Source of the DNA: Collinsella sp.
GTDB taxonomy: Bacteria > Actinomycetota > Coriobacteriia > Coriobacteriales > Coriobacteriaceae
Direction: 5' to 3'
NCBI GenBank assembly: GCA_018368345.1
Contig: JAGZEK010000003.1
Location: 92,365 to 156,364 of the forward strand
Length of the DNA: 64,000 nucleotides
Of this stretch, positions 1 to 8,927 are shown in pieces. The translations under genes were made by a program, and so were the position numbers. The notes below the pieces were generated by a model. It made no database searches. It was not told the DNA's origin and saw only the letters and a program-made list of their open reading frames with translations. The stretch's first letter is position 1. Every line of letters begins with the position of its first letter.

Positions 1-49
1 GACTATCTATATGACTTAAACGCAGCAAAGGAGCACCGAGAGAGCGAGT

Positions 50-2047
50 ATGGCAAAAAACACCGCAAACTATGGTAATGACAGTATCCGCCAGCTCAAG
101 GACGAGGAGCGCGTACGCCTGCGCCCCGCCGTCATCTTTGGCTCGGACGGACTCGATGGCTGCGCGCATGCTGCCTTCGAGATCTTGTCCAACGCCGTTG
201 ACGAGGCGCGCCAGGGCTACGGCAAGCTCATCACCCTTACCGCCTTTCGCGATGGCTCCATTCAGGTAGAGGACAACGGCCGCGGCTGCCCGCTCGACTG
301 GAACCCTTCCGAGAAGCGCTTTAACTGGGAGCTCGTCTTCTGCGAGCTCTACGCCGGCGGCAAGTACAACAATAACCAGGGCGGCGACTACGACTTCTCG
401 CTCGGCACCAACGGCCTGGGCTCCTGCGCGACCCAGTACGCTTCCGAGTACATGGACGTCACGGTTTGGCGTGACGGTAACAAGTATTCCCTGCACTTTA
501 AGAAGGGTAAGGTCGTCGGCGCCAAAAAGAAGGCGCTCGAGATTGAGCCCAGCGACGAGAACCGCACCGGCACCACCATCAAGTGGCGCCCCGATCTTGA
601 GGTCTTTACCTCGATCAGCATTCCCCACGATTGGTATCGCGAGACCATGCGCCGTCAGGCCGTGGTCAACGCCAACGTGACCTTCCGCCTGCGCATTGAG
701 GGCGACGATGGCGAGTTTTCCGAAGAGGACTTTTGCTACCCCAAGGGCATCGAGGACTACGTGCTCGAGAAGGTCGGTGCCGACTACCTCACCGAGCCCT
801 TCTTTATCGAGGCCGACCGCCGCGGTCGCGACCGCGAGGACCTGCCCGACTACAACGTTAAGATCACCGCGTGCATGTGCTTCTCGCGCACCTTCATGAT
901 GCAGGAGTACTACCACAACTCCTCCTGGCTCGAGAACGGCGGTTCGCCCGAGAAGGCGGCCCGTAGCGCTCTGACCAGCGCCATCGATGCCTACATCAAG
1001 CAACAGGGCAAGTACAACAAAAACGAGAGCGGCATCAAATGGCAGGACGTCCAGGACTGCCTGGTTCTGGTGACTAACTGCTTCTCCACCCAGACGTCCT
1101 ACGAAAACCAGACCAAGAAGGCCATCAACAACCGCTTTATCCAGCAGGCCATGACTGCCTTCTTTAAGGAGCGCCTCTCGACCTACTTGATCGAGAACAA
1201 AGACGCTGCCAACAAGATCATGGAGCAGGTGCTCATCAACAAGCGTTCGCGCGAGAACGCCGAGAAGACGCGCCAGAGCATCAAGACCAATCTGCAGCAG
1301 AAGACCGACATGGCCAACCGCGTGCAGAAGTTCATCGACTGCCGCTCCAAGGACAAGGACCGTCGCGAGATCTACATCGTAGAGGGCGACTCGGCAGCAG
1401 GCGCCATCCGCACCTCGCGTGATGCCGAGTTCCAGGGTGTTATGCCCGTCCGCGGCAAGATCCTCAACTGCCTAAAGGAAGATTATCCGCGCATCTTTAA
1501 GTCCGACATCATCATGGACCTCATGCGCGTGCTGGGCTGCGGTGTGGAGATCAAGGACAAGCGTATCAAGAACCTTGGCGCCTTCGACCTGGACAACCTC
1601 AACTGGAACAAGGTCATCATCTGTACGGACGCCGACGTCGACGGTTATCACATTCGCACGCTCGTACTCACCATGCTCTACCGCCTGGTGCCCACGCTTA
1701 TCGACGAGGGCTACGTGTATATCGCCGAGTCGCCGCTCTACGAGATCAACTGCAAAGAGAAGACCTACTTTGCCTACACCGAGCTCGAGAAGAACGGCAT
1801 CCTCAAGGAGATCGGCGACCAGAAGTGCTCCATCAACCGTTCCAAGGGTCTTGGTGAGAACGACCCGGACATGATGTGGCTCACCACTATGAACCCCGAG
1901 ACGCGTCGCCTGATCAAGGTGGAGCCCGAGGACGTCACCAAGATGGAAACCATGTTCAACCTGCTGCTGGGCAACGACGAGGCGGGCCGCAAGCGCTATA
2001 TCTCCGAGCACGGCAAGGAATACCTGGACCAGCTGGACCTGCAGTAG
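50..2047 (+). CDS. parE: Type IIA DNA topoisomerase subunit B (topoisomerase IV-like)
   Basis: ATPase and TOPRIM subunit of a type IIA topoisomerase that passes one DNA duplex through another using ATP. The GHKL ATPase site is visible near residues 44-51 (ILSNAVDEAR), followed by an ATP-lid glycine stretch. The TOPRIM metal site appears as EGDSAAG near residue 445 and TDADVDG near residue 525. The length of 665 aa suits ParE/GyrB. EGDSAAG differs from the more usual EGDSAGG, and the N-terminal half is divergent. The parC-like partner starts 46 bp downstream. I call it topoisomerase IV rather than gyrase because its partner lacks a visible GyrA box, but a second divergent gyrase is possible. 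Confidence 0.85.
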   Translation: MAKNTANYGNDSIRQLKDEERVRLRPAVIFGSDGLDGCAHAAFEILSNAVDEARQGYGKLITLTAFRDGSIQVEDNGRGCPLDWNPSEKRFNWELVFCELYAGGKYNNNQGGDYDFSLGTNGLGSCATQYASEYMDVTVWRDGNKYSLHFKKGKVVGAKKKALEIEPSDENRTGTTIKWRPDLEVFTSISIPHDWYRETMRRQAVVNANVTFRLRIEGDDGEFSEEDFCYPKGIEDYVLEKVGADYLTEPFFIEADRRGRDREDLPDYNVKITACMCFSRTFMMQEYYHNSSWLENGGSPEKAARSALTSAIDAYIKQQGKYNKNESGIKWQDVQDCLVLVTNCFSTQTSYENQTKKAINNRFIQQAMTAFFKERLSTYLIENKDAANKIMEQVLINKRSRENAEKTRQSIKTNLQQKTDMANRVQKFIDCRSKDKDRREIYIVEGDSAAGAIRTSRDAEFQGVMPVRGKILNCLKEDYPRIFKSDIIMDLMRVLGCGVEIKDKRIKNLGAFDLDNLNWNKVIICTDADVDGYHIRTLVLTMLYRLVPTLIDEGYVYIAESPLYEINCKEKTYFAYTELEKNGILKEIGDQKCSINRSKGLGENDPDMMWLTTMNPETRRLIKVEPEDVTKMETMFNLLLGNDEAGRKRYISEHGKEYLDQLDLQ

Positions 2048-2092
2048 CAGCAAATCGATAACGACGGCCCATAAGAAGTTCAAGAGGAAATC

Positions 2093-4333
2093 GTGGCAAA
2101 GAAGAAGACGAAGAACCAGCCAAAGAAAAAGCAGGTCAACGCCGAGAACGTCATCGGCCTGCACTCCGAGGTCACCGATCAGCCGATCACGCAGACGCTC
2201 GAGGTCAACTACATGCCCTACGCAATGAGCGTCAACGTCTCGCGTGCATTCCCTGAGATTGACGGCTTTAAGCCCTCGCACCGCAAGCTGCTCTACACCA
2301 TGTACAAGATGGGTCTGCTCAAGGGCGAGCGCCAGAAGAGCGCCAACATCGTGGGCCAGACCATGAAGCTCAACCCGCACGGCGATGCCGCGATCTACGA
2401 GACGATGGTGCGCCTGGCCACCGGCAACGAGGCGCTGCTCGCCCCCTTCGTGGAGTCGAAGGGCAACTTTGGCAAGTACTATTCGGGCGACCTGAGCTAC
2501 GCCGCCTCGCGTTATACCGAAGCCAAGCTCTCCCCCATCAGCGCCGAGATCTTCAAAGACATCGACAAGGACCCGGTCGACTTCGTCGACAGCTACGACG
2601 GTGCCATGAAGGAGCCGCGCCTGCTGCCCACCACGTTCCCCAACATCCTCGTCTCGGCCAACAAGGGCATCGGCGTCGCCATGGCGTCTGACATCTGCGG
2701 CTTTAACCTCAACGAGGTCTGCACCGCCACCATGCACTACCTGCAGGATCCCGACTGCGACCTGCTCGAGTACATGCCCATGCCCGATTTCTCCACCGGC
2801 GGCGAGATCATCTACCGCCGCGAGGAGATGGAAAAGATTATCGAGACCGGCCTTGGCAGCTTCCAAATCCGCTCCCGCTGGCGCTGGATTCCCGAAGAGC
2901 GCATCATCGAGGTCTACGAGATCCCCTACACCACCAAGACCGATGTCATCATCGAGCGCATCGTCAAGCTTTCCAAAGAGGGCAAGGTCAAGGAGATCGC
3001 CGACATCCGTGACGAGACCGACCTTTCGGGCCTGCGTATCGCCATCGACCTTAAGCGAGGTGTCGACCCCGACAAGCTCATGGCCAAGCTCTATCGCTCG
3101 ACCACGCTGCAGGATTCGTTCTCGTGCAACTTCAACGTGCTGGTCGATGGCTACCCCCGCGTTATGGGCGTGCGCCAGATCCTGCACGAGTGGGTCAAGT
3201 GGCGTATTGAGTCTACGCGCCGCCGCATTAACTTTGACCTGGGCAAAAAGTCCGAGCGCCTGCACCTGCTGCACGGCCTCGAGGCGATCTTGCTCGACAT
3301 CGACAAGGCAATCGCCATCATCCGCGGCACCAAGCTCGAAGCCGAGGTCGTGCCCAACCTTATGAAGGGTTTCGACATCGACGAGACCCAGGCCGAGTTT
3401 GTTGCCGAGCTTAAGCTCCGCAACATCAACGAGGAGTACATCCTCAACCGCACCAAGGACATCGCCAAGCTCGAGGGCGAGATTGCCGAGCTTGAGGAGA
3501 TCCTCTCCAGCGAGGAGAACATCAAGAAGGTCATCAGCGACGAGCTGGCCGCGGTCAACAAAAAGTACGTGATGCCGCGCCGCACGGGCAGGATCGAGCC
3601 CTATGAGGTCATCGAGGTGAGCCTGGAGCCCGAGGTCGAGGAGTACCCGGTCACCATCATGCTCTCGCGCGATGGCTACCTTAAGAAGATGACAGACCGC
3701 GTGCTTAAGAAGGCCGCCACGCTCAGGTACAAGGACGGCGACAAACCCTTTATCGAGTTCCCGTCCTCCAACACCCACGAGCTGCTGGTCTTTACCAACA
3801 AGAGCCAGGTGTACAAGTGCAAGGTTGCAGCGTTTGAGGACACCAAGTCGGCCCAGCTGGGCTCGTACCTGCCGACCGATCTTGAGATGGAACCCGACGA
3901 GAGCGTCATCTGGGTCATCGACCCCGAGGATTACAAGGCCGACGTGCTGTTCGTCTTTGAGAACGGCCGCGTGGTGCGCGTCGCGCTTTCTGGATACGTC
4001 ACCAAGACCAACCGTAAGCGCCTCAAGAACGCCATCTACGGTGGCAGCAAGCTGCTGTATGCCCAGGTGCTCAAGGAAGATCGCGACATCGCGCTGGTCT
4101 CGAGCGACTATCGTTTGATGAACTTCAACACGTCGCTGCTCAAGACCAAGACAACCACCAACACGCAGGGCGTCCAGGCCTTTACGGCCAAGAAGGGTCG
4201 CTCGGTCACCACCGTCGGCACGACCGAGGAGATTCTTGGCGCCGGCGTCTCGGCCGAAAAGTTCACCGCACAGAGCCTCCCCTCTGCCGGTGCCCTCATG
4301 AAGGAAAACGACATGCCGAGTCTGTTTGACTAA
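2093..4333 (+). CDS. parC: Type IIA DNA topoisomerase subunit A (topoisomerase IV-like)
   Basis: DNA cleavage-rejoining subunit that pairs with the upstream ParE-like protein. The GTG start is supported by AGAGGAAA just upstream. The winged-helix breakage region holds AASRYTE with the expected catalytic Tyr141. A coiled-coil region lies around residues 430-490, then a beta-propeller-like C-terminal part. I see no GyrA box (QRRGGxG), so wrapping and negative supercoiling are not predicted and decatenation is the likelier role. The length of 746 aa is on the short side. A strong hairpin terminator follows. Confidence 0.85.
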   Translation: MAKKKTKNQPKKKQVNAENVIGLHSEVTDQPITQTLEVNYMPYAMSVNVSRAFPEIDGFKPSHRKLLYTMYKMGLLKGERQKSANIVGQTMKLNPHGDAAIYETMVRLATGNEALLAPFVESKGNFGKYYSGDLSYAASRYTEAKLSPISAEIFKDIDKDPVDFVDSYDGAMKEPRLLPTTFPNILVSANKGIGVAMASDICGFNLNEVCTATMHYLQDPDCDLLEYMPMPDFSTGGEIIYRREEMEKIIETGLGSFQIRSRWRWIPEERIIEVYEIPYTTKTDVIIERIVKLSKEGKVKEIADIRDETDLSGLRIAIDLKRGVDPDKLMAKLYRSTTLQDSFSCNFNVLVDGYPRVMGVRQILHEWVKWRIESTRRRINFDLGKKSERLHLLHGLEAILLDIDKAIAIIRGTKLEAEVVPNLMKGFDIDETQAEFVAELKLRNINEEYILNRTKDIAKLEGEIAELEEILSSEENIKKVISDELAAVNKKYVMPRRTGRIEPYEVIEVSLEPEVEEYPVTIMLSRDGYLKKMTDRVLKKAATLRYKDGDKPFIEFPSSNTHELLVFTNKSQVYKCKVAAFEDTKSAQLGSYLPTDLEMEPDESVIWVIDPEDYKADVLFVFENGRVVRVALSGYVTKTNRKRLKNAIYGGSKLLYAQVLKEDRDIALVSSDYRLMNFNTSLLKTKTTTNTQGVQAFTAKKGRSVTTVGTTEEILGAGVSAEKFTAQSLPSAGALMKENDMPSLFD

Positions 4334-4378
4334 CGCGATTGGTTAAAACCGCGGAAGTCGTACCGCCACGAATCCGTA

Positions 4379-4430
4379 AAAGAAAGGGCCCCGAGGTGCG
4401 ATTAACTGCACTCCGGGCCCCTTTCTTTTA
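4379..4430. terminator. Bidirectional rho-independent terminator
   Basis: Long GC-rich inverted repeat (AGAAAGGGCCC arm against GGGCCC-CTTTCT) with an 8-nt loop, A-rich on the left and T-rich on the right. It lies between the convergent parC gene and the flavoprotein gene, so it can end both. Confidence 0.9.
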
Positions 4431-4454
4431 CCATTTACTCGCAGAAGCGCACTC

Positions 4455-4985
4455 TCACGCCAGCTTGCGGGCGAGCTCTCGCACCTCTTCCAGCTTGGGC
4501 GAGGAGGCCATGCTGTCGCGCTCGGTCATACCGCTGATGGTGACAATGCCCTGGTCCTCCCACTTGCAGTACGCGCAGGCTGACTTGTACATGGCGATCG
4601 CCGCATCATAGACGCCCTCGCTGTGGCTATCGAGCAAAAGGGCCGTCTTGGTGAACGGGAAGCCCGTAGCGCCAAAGGCGTACAGGCGGTCGATGGCGGC
4701 CTTCTCCTGCGCGGTGATATCAAACCAGTAGATAGGCGAGGCGAAGACGACCATATCGGCGCCTTTCAGCGACTCGATCACGTCGGCCATGTCATCCTTC
4801 TGCACGCAGACGCCCTCATGGGCGAAGCAGTACTGGCATCCCAAGCAGCCGGCGATCTTTTTGCCGGCAACGCGGACGACCTCGACCGCATGGCCGGCCT
4901 CGCGCGCGGTCTCGGCAAACGCCTCGACCATGGTGTCGGTATTGGCGCCCTTACGCGGACTACCGCTCAATACAACGATTTTCAT
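4455..4985 (-). CDS. Iron-sulfur flavoprotein, NAD(P)H-dependent FMN reductase family
   Basis: Flavodoxin-fold oxidoreductase of 176 aa. The FMN phosphate loop is the N-terminal SGSPRKGANT, and ASPIYWF forms the second flavin contact. Between them lies C-x2-C-x2-C-x6-C (residues about 47-59), the compact cysteine motif of iron-sulfur flavoproteins, so a 4Fe-4S cluster next to FMN is expected. Such proteins act as small electron-transfer enzymes in anaerobes, but the partner and substrate are not evident here. AGGAGAGGG precedes the ATG. It stands alone, convergent with parC. Confidence 0.8.
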   Translation of the reverse strand: MKIVVLSGSPRKGANTDTMVEAFAETAREAGHAVEVVRVAGKKIAGCLGCQYCFAHEGVCVQKDDMADVIESLKGADMVVFASPIYWFDITAQEKAAIDRLYAFGATGFPFTKTALLLDSHSEGVYDAAIAMYKSACAYCKWEDQGIVTISGMTERDSMASSPKLEEVRELARKLA

Positions 4986-5305
4986 AGGATTCCCTCTCCT
5001 TCATGCCGCAGGCGCGTGGCACACATTTCGTTGTAACCAAAACAGATGGAGCTATTCAGTCGTCCGCAGACCACATCTCTTGTTCGTGCTCTCTAGACAC
5101 AATCTCATTGCCTGACAACTCGTTAACTGTCTTGATTCTCTCTCCGAGAATTGAACAGCAAATCGTTGGCCGCAAAGTGTCGACTGTGGGAAAATTAACT
5201 AGAGCTTTCTCCTGCTCGCGTGAACGTTCGCGTGTATGAGCCTGGCCGAATCGGGTAGGCGCAATATAGATCCACGGAAACCGGCCTACGAACAAGGAGC
5301 GCCTT

Positions 5306-6190
5306 ATGTATGGACAGCATGTTGCACCGCAAACCCATAACAAACGCACTGGCCTGTCTATCCGCAACGTCAAGCTTCATGCAGGCGCCAGAGTCGTCGC
5401 CTACGGAGTAAGCATTCTTATGACAGGACAGCTTTTGCTACCCTGCGCAGCATTGGCGACCGAAATGCCCGAACCCGATGTCGCATTACCCATCACCTGC
5501 GAAGAAGTCAACGCGGAAGGCAGCCTCACAGCAACCACCGTCGTCGATCATTACTACGATTTGGAGCTACCCCCTGCTTTCGAGTTGGTCCAGAACGAGG
5601 CTCTTGTATACGATTTTCCCGACAAACCCGAGGACTTCATCTACGGGCTTAACGACACCGTCCATCTCTTCAAGATCGACACCGATACCGAAAGCCTTAT
5701 AAAAACCGAGAACCCCAAAGAGGCCAGCGTCTCTATTGCCCTGACCATGATCGACAATCACGTTAGAGCAACCGTAGTCTTTACAGGCAGTTACGCCGAC
5801 GACCAAATCCCTTACAGGCTGGACCTCAACAGCTCAACCTACCTTGGCGCACACGTTGACCGTGACTTCGACAGCGGGCAGGGGATTATGCACGAAACGC
5901 GGCACGATTACTACATCCGTTACGTCTTCGACAGTGACGTGCACTTGTTTGCAACCGATACGAGCGGTTCCAAACCCGAACCGGAAACCAAGCCCGAGCC
6001 CACACCGCAGCCCAATGCAAAAAAGCCCACGGCAAATCCCGTTTCCACCAAGGCAGTAGCGGCAGTTAAACCAGCCGGGGCCACCCTACCCGCGACGGGC
6101 GACAACGGTGCGATGGCAGCCGCCCTGAGTGTTGCCGGTGCTGTAGTTGCGGCAGTTGGCATTTCTGCAACAAGGCGTCGCAACCGCTAG
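5306..6190 (+). CDS. LPXTG-anchored surface protein
   Basis: Secreted, sortase-anchored protein of 294 aa. The N terminus has a hydrophobic segment (about residues 30-48) and an ALA cleavage-like site near residue 51. The body is acidic and beta-rich with no domain I recognise. A proline-glutamate-lysine spacer near residues 225-240 (KPEPETKPEPTPQPN) leads to LPATG at 261-265, then a hydrophobic helix and the RRRNR tail. Together these form a complete cell-wall sorting signal. AAGGAG sits 6 nt before the start. The adhesin or ligand role is unknown, and no sortase gene is in the window. Confidence 0.85.
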   Translation: MYGQHVAPQTHNKRTGLSIRNVKLHAGARVVAYGVSILMTGQLLLPCAALATEMPEPDVALPITCEEVNAEGSLTATTVVDHYYDLELPPAFELVQNEALVYDFPDKPEDFIYGLNDTVHLFKIDTDTESLIKTENPKEASVSIALTMIDNHVRATVVFTGSYADDQIPYRLDLNSSTYLGAHVDRDFDSGQGIMHETRHDYYIRYVFDSDVHLFATDTSGSKPEPETKPEPTPQPNAKKPTANPVSTKAVAAVKPAGATLPATGDNGAMAAALSVAGAVVAAVGISATRRRNR

Positions 6191-6213
6191 CCAACATTTC
6201 GTACCCCGCAGAC

Positions 6214-6242
6214 AAAGCTCTATCCCCGCTCCGATGAGCTTT
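6214..6242 (+). terminator. Hairpin after the surface-protein gene
   Basis: AAAGCTC and GAGCTTT form a 7-bp stem 24 nt past the stop codon. The T-tract is poor, so termination strength is uncertain. Confidence 0.4.
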
Positions 6243-6481
6243 ACTCACCGAGAAGTTTCTTCCCCACGGAAATGAGCTTTTTCCAACGGTCGCCTTCAGG
6301 CCATCAACGCCCCGCGAAACCGACGAAACAGACTGTGCCGAACCGCCATCGAGCTCTGCCCCATCGCAAACAGCGTCGACGGCGTCTTCTGGCAACATTT
6401 TTGGTCGCCATAGCTCCGATTCGGCAGGGCCCAGCCTCCGCTCGATCTCGAGCAAGACTTGTAAGGAGTCCACAGTCAAGA

Positions 6482-6839
6482 TCAACTACGGAAATCGCGA
6501 CGAGCCGATACCGCTCGCATGTCCCCTTCGGAATAGGCGCTGAGCAGCTCCTGGGCGTGGGCGAACTCGGGCCCTCGCCTCCAACCGAGCAGGCGGTTGA
6601 CCGCGAGATTTCCCTGAACGTTGTGGACAAAGAGCAGATAGGCGTCCTCGCGCGAAAGCCCGGCCTTCTCCATGATCGAGGGAACCATCTGCTCCGCGCC
6701 GCGCTCGATAACGCGCTGGGCCACGCGGGCGTACGCGTCGTCATCCGAGTAGAGCAGATAATAGTCATCGTTTGCCGGCGGGCGCTGGCAGAGGGCATCC
6801 GCCTCCGTTCCTTCGAGCGGGGCACGGACGGGCGACGGT
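6482..6839 (-). pseudogene. Coding-like remnant directly after the cupin gene
   Basis: The frame of the CMD-cupin gene stays open for about 118 codons beyond its TAA stop. The translated piece looks protein-like and helical (AYLLFVHNVQGNLAVNRLL), resembling the C-terminal half of a small regulator, but I cannot name the family. The only usual start is a GTG at 6724, with no Shine-Dalgarno sequence. It may be the decayed end of an old gene or a third domain cut off by one stop codon. The 290 bp between 6191 and 6481 otherwise hold only the hairpin described separately. Confidence 0.3.
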
Positions 6840-6841
6840 GC

Positions 6842-7606
6842 TTAAGACTCCCTGCTAGTCGCTTTGAGATATCCCTCGTCGTCCACGGGCTCCAGCCACT
6901 CGTTGGAGGTCTCCTCGCCCGGAACCTCAAGCGCGAGATGGGAGAACCAGCTGTCGGGCGCGGCTCCGTGCCAATGCTTCACCCCCGGGGCGATGTTGAC
7001 CACGTCGCCCGGGTGCAGCTCCTGTGCCGGCTTTCCCCATTCCTGGTAAAACCCTCGGCCAGCCACGCAGACGAGGATCTGCCCGCCGCCGCTTTTGGCG
7101 TGATGGACGTGCCAGTTGTTGCGGCAGCCGGGCTCGAACGTCACGTTGCAGACGCCGACCTGCTCGGTGGAAAGGGGCGCGAGGTAGCTTTGCCCGATGA
7201 AGTACTTCGCGAACGCGTCGTTGGGGGCACCGATGGGAAAGGCCATCTCGTTTTGGTGCTGAGCCTTTGCGTCGGCGGCATCGTCGTCCACCCAGACCTC
7301 CTTCGCCATGCGGAAGGCCGCCCATGCCTTGGGCCAACCCGCGTAAAACGCCGCGTGCGTAAGGATTTCCGCTATCTCCGCCCTGGTCACGCCGTTGTTC
7401 TTCGCGGACGTCAGGTGATATTTGAACGAAGAGTCCGTCAGTCCCTGCGCCATTAGGGCCACCACCGTCACCACGCTGCGGTCGCGCAAGGAGAGCTCGC
7501 CCTCCCGGCTCCATACCTCGCCGAACAGCACGTCGTCATTGAGCTGTGCGAATTTGGGAGCGAACTCCCCCAGGGCATCTCTGCCCGCCGTCTGCTTAAT
7601 CGTCAT
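6842..7606 (-). CDS. Carboxymuconolactone decarboxylase-cupin fusion protein
   Basis: Two-domain protein of 254 aa. Residues 1-120 match the carboxymuconolactone decarboxylase/AhpD-like fold (LSLRDRSVVTVVALMAQG, then the ILTHAAFYAGWPKAW helix). Residues 150-240 form a cupin with metal-binding histidines in NNWHVHHAKSGG and PGVKHWHG. The CMD part lacks the AhpD CxxC pair, so peroxidase activity is not indicated. Such fusions are often annotated as cupin or gamma-carboxymuconolactone decarboxylase enzymes, with unclear substrates. AGGAGG precedes the ATG. The divergent MerR gene and its operator make MerR control likely. Confidence 0.8.
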   Translation of the reverse strand: MTIKQTAGRDALGEFAPKFAQLNDDVLFGEVWSREGELSLRDRSVVTVVALMAQGLTDSSFKYHLTSAKNNGVTRAEIAEILTHAAFYAGWPKAWAAFRMAKEVWVDDDAADAKAQHQNEMAFPIGAPNDAFAKYFIGQSYLAPLSTEQVGVCNVTFEPGCRNNWHVHHAKSGGGQILVCVAGRGFYQEWGKPAQELHPGDVVNIAPGVKHWHGAAPDSWFSHLALEVPGEETSNEWLEPVDDEGYLKATSRES

Positions 7607-7762
7607 GTTTGATTCCTCCTGCCGATGGTTTTGAGTACAAACTGCTTTCGCGCAGCTAAGCCGCGCCTAGATTTCCATGCCCATTCGTTGCGCCTGCTCC
7701 AGAGCGGGATGCCCGGCGATTACGGACACCTCTTGCACCTCCGATTTGCATTGACGAGAATG

Positions 7763-7793
7763 AAGGTAGTACCTAAACCTGACTTTAGGTCAA
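7763..7793 (-). promoter_or_regulatory. MerR-type promoter and operator
   Basis: On the minus strand, TTGACC and TACCTT are separated by 19 bp, the overlong spacing typical of MerR-activated promoters. The spacer contains the inverted repeat ACCTAAA-(6 nt)-TTTAGGT (7771-7790). It faces the CMD-cupin gene and lies 32 bp from the MerR start, so the regulator probably binds here and twists the promoter into activity. Confidence 0.75.
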
Positions 7794-7824
7794 GGAATGA
7801 AATCGAGATCTATTCGGAGGAGCC

Positions 7825-8265
7825 ATGTACACAATCGGCCAGGTGTCGGAGATGTTCGGTTTGCCCGCTTCAACGCTGCGATATTACGACAAGCAGGGAC
7901 TGTTTCCAGGATTGGAGCGAGCGTCCGGCATTCGCCAATTCGGCGACAGGGAACTCGAGGCGCTTCGGGTCATCGAATGCCTAAAGAAGGCGGGGATGGA
8001 GATCAAGGACATCCGGCTGTTCATGGAATGGTGTGCGGAAGGCCCATCTACATACCCCCAGCGCAAGGCCATGTTCGAGGACCGGAAGGCCCACATGGAG
8101 TCGGAGATCGCGAAGATGAACCGTGCGCTGGACATGCTGAAGTTCAAATGCTGGTACTACGAACAGGCGATGCAAGATGGCGGCGAGGACAGGCTTAAGG
8201 CACTGATTCCCAATGGCTTGCCAGAAGAAATCAAAGAGGCCTACGAAAACGCGCACGCTCGATAG
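7825..8265 (+). CDS. MerR family transcriptional regulator
   Basis: Regulator of 146 aa with an N-terminal MerR winged helix (YTIGQVSEMFGLPASTLRYYDKQGL), a central coiled coil (about residues 80-120) and a short C-terminal part. It has a single cysteine, C106, in the coiled coil and no CxxC metal-binding loop, so it resembles the aldehyde- or drug-responsive MerR subgroup (AdhR/NmlR-like) rather than metal sensors. GGAGGAG sits just before the ATG. It probably controls the divergent CMD-cupin gene and perhaps itself through the palindrome between them. Confidence 0.85.
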   Translation: MYTIGQVSEMFGLPASTLRYYDKQGLFPGLERASGIRQFGDRELEALRVIECLKKAGMEIKDIRLFMEWCAEGPSTYPQRKAMFEDRKAHMESEIAKMNRALDMLKFKCWYYEQAMQDGGEDRLKALIPNGLPEEIKEAYENAHAR

Positions 8266-8325
8266 TGGCGCCCGATGCTCAAGGGGCTTCGGCGAGGAGT
8301 CCTGTTCGGGGTAGGAGTGCAAACG

Positions 8326-8363
8326 AGAGAGGGCCGGGGCCTATGGCTCCGGCCCTCCTTCTG
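8326..8363. terminator. Hairpin between convergent genes
   Basis: GAGGGCCGG and CCGGCCCTC form a 9-bp stem with an 11-nt loop, between the MerR gene and the small minus-strand gene. T-rich bases follow on the minus side. Confidence 0.6.
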
Positions 8364-8382
8364 GGCGTTTCCCTCGCTCGCA

Positions 8383-8613
8383 CTACCCGGCCGACGGCGC
8401 GGTGAACGACAGCTTGTCGTATGCGAAACTGTAGTTCTTCTTGATCGCATAGAAGGCGACCGACGCCATCAGCGCGGCGACCGCAATGGCGGCCTGCTCC
8501 TTCGTTGGGTTGACCTCGAGCGCGTACCCGATGGCTTCCCTGACGGTCTTCAGCGCACCCTCGGGCGAGTCAACGAGCTCGGTGGCGGCCTTTGCGATGT
8601 TCTTGCTGTCCAT
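8383..8613 (-). CDS. Small hypothetical protein with one membrane segment
   Basis: 76 aa, family not recognised. An amphipathic N terminus is followed by a hydrophobic stretch (residues about 42-57, AIAVAALMASVAFYAI). AAAGGA lies 8 nt before the ATG. It is downstream of, and on the same strand as, the 56-aa membrane protein gene, 24 bp away, so the two are probably co-transcribed. Size and arrangement resemble holin or small-toxin pairs, but no motif proves this. Confidence 0.5.
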   Translation of the reverse strand: MDSKNIAKAATELVDSPEGALKTVREAIGYALEVNPTKEQAAIAVAALMASVAFYAIKKNYSFAYDKLSFTAPSAG

Positions 8614-8637
8614 GGTCGTTCCTTTCGTGGGGTTAGT

Positions 8638-8808
8638 CTAGGCGAGCAGCTTGAGCGTGAGGGCGATGTGGCATGCCATTCCAGCGAGGAGCGCCACGGT
8701 CATGCACGTCACGGCGGCGGCCATCAACCTGAAGAACCACGTGTCCATGTCGCGGCCACTTCCCGCCTTTTCGAAGTGCTTATCTTCCAAACGGCTCTTG
8801 TCGGTCAT
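8638..8808 (-). CDS. 56-residue membrane protein
   Basis: Short gene starting MTDKSRLEDK. A charged N-terminal third is followed by a single hydrophobic segment (about residues 29-50) and a basic end. GAGGAGGAACTG immediately before the ATG is a strong ribosome-binding site, which is the main reason for calling it real. It is the first gene of the small minus-strand pair and is divergent from the WYL regulator. Function unknown. Confidence 0.55.
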   Translation of the reverse strand: MTDKSRLEDKHFEKAGSGRDMDTWFFRLMAAAVTCMTVALLAGMACHIALTLKLLA

Positions 8809-8927
8809 CAGTTCCTCCTCTACGGGTTTTACTGAGGACAGTTTCTCGAATAAGAGCCCTGCCGTTCGAATGCAGACGCTCTAATGACCTACAATATTTA
8901 ATGTCATTCAATAGAAACGAGGAAACC

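Noticed and set aside
1472..3778. Very long minus-strand frame opposite parE-parC
   Set aside because: Shadow of the two topoisomerase genes. Its leucine/valine/aspartate-rich translation is typical of the antisense of GC-rich coding DNA, and it has no ribosome site.
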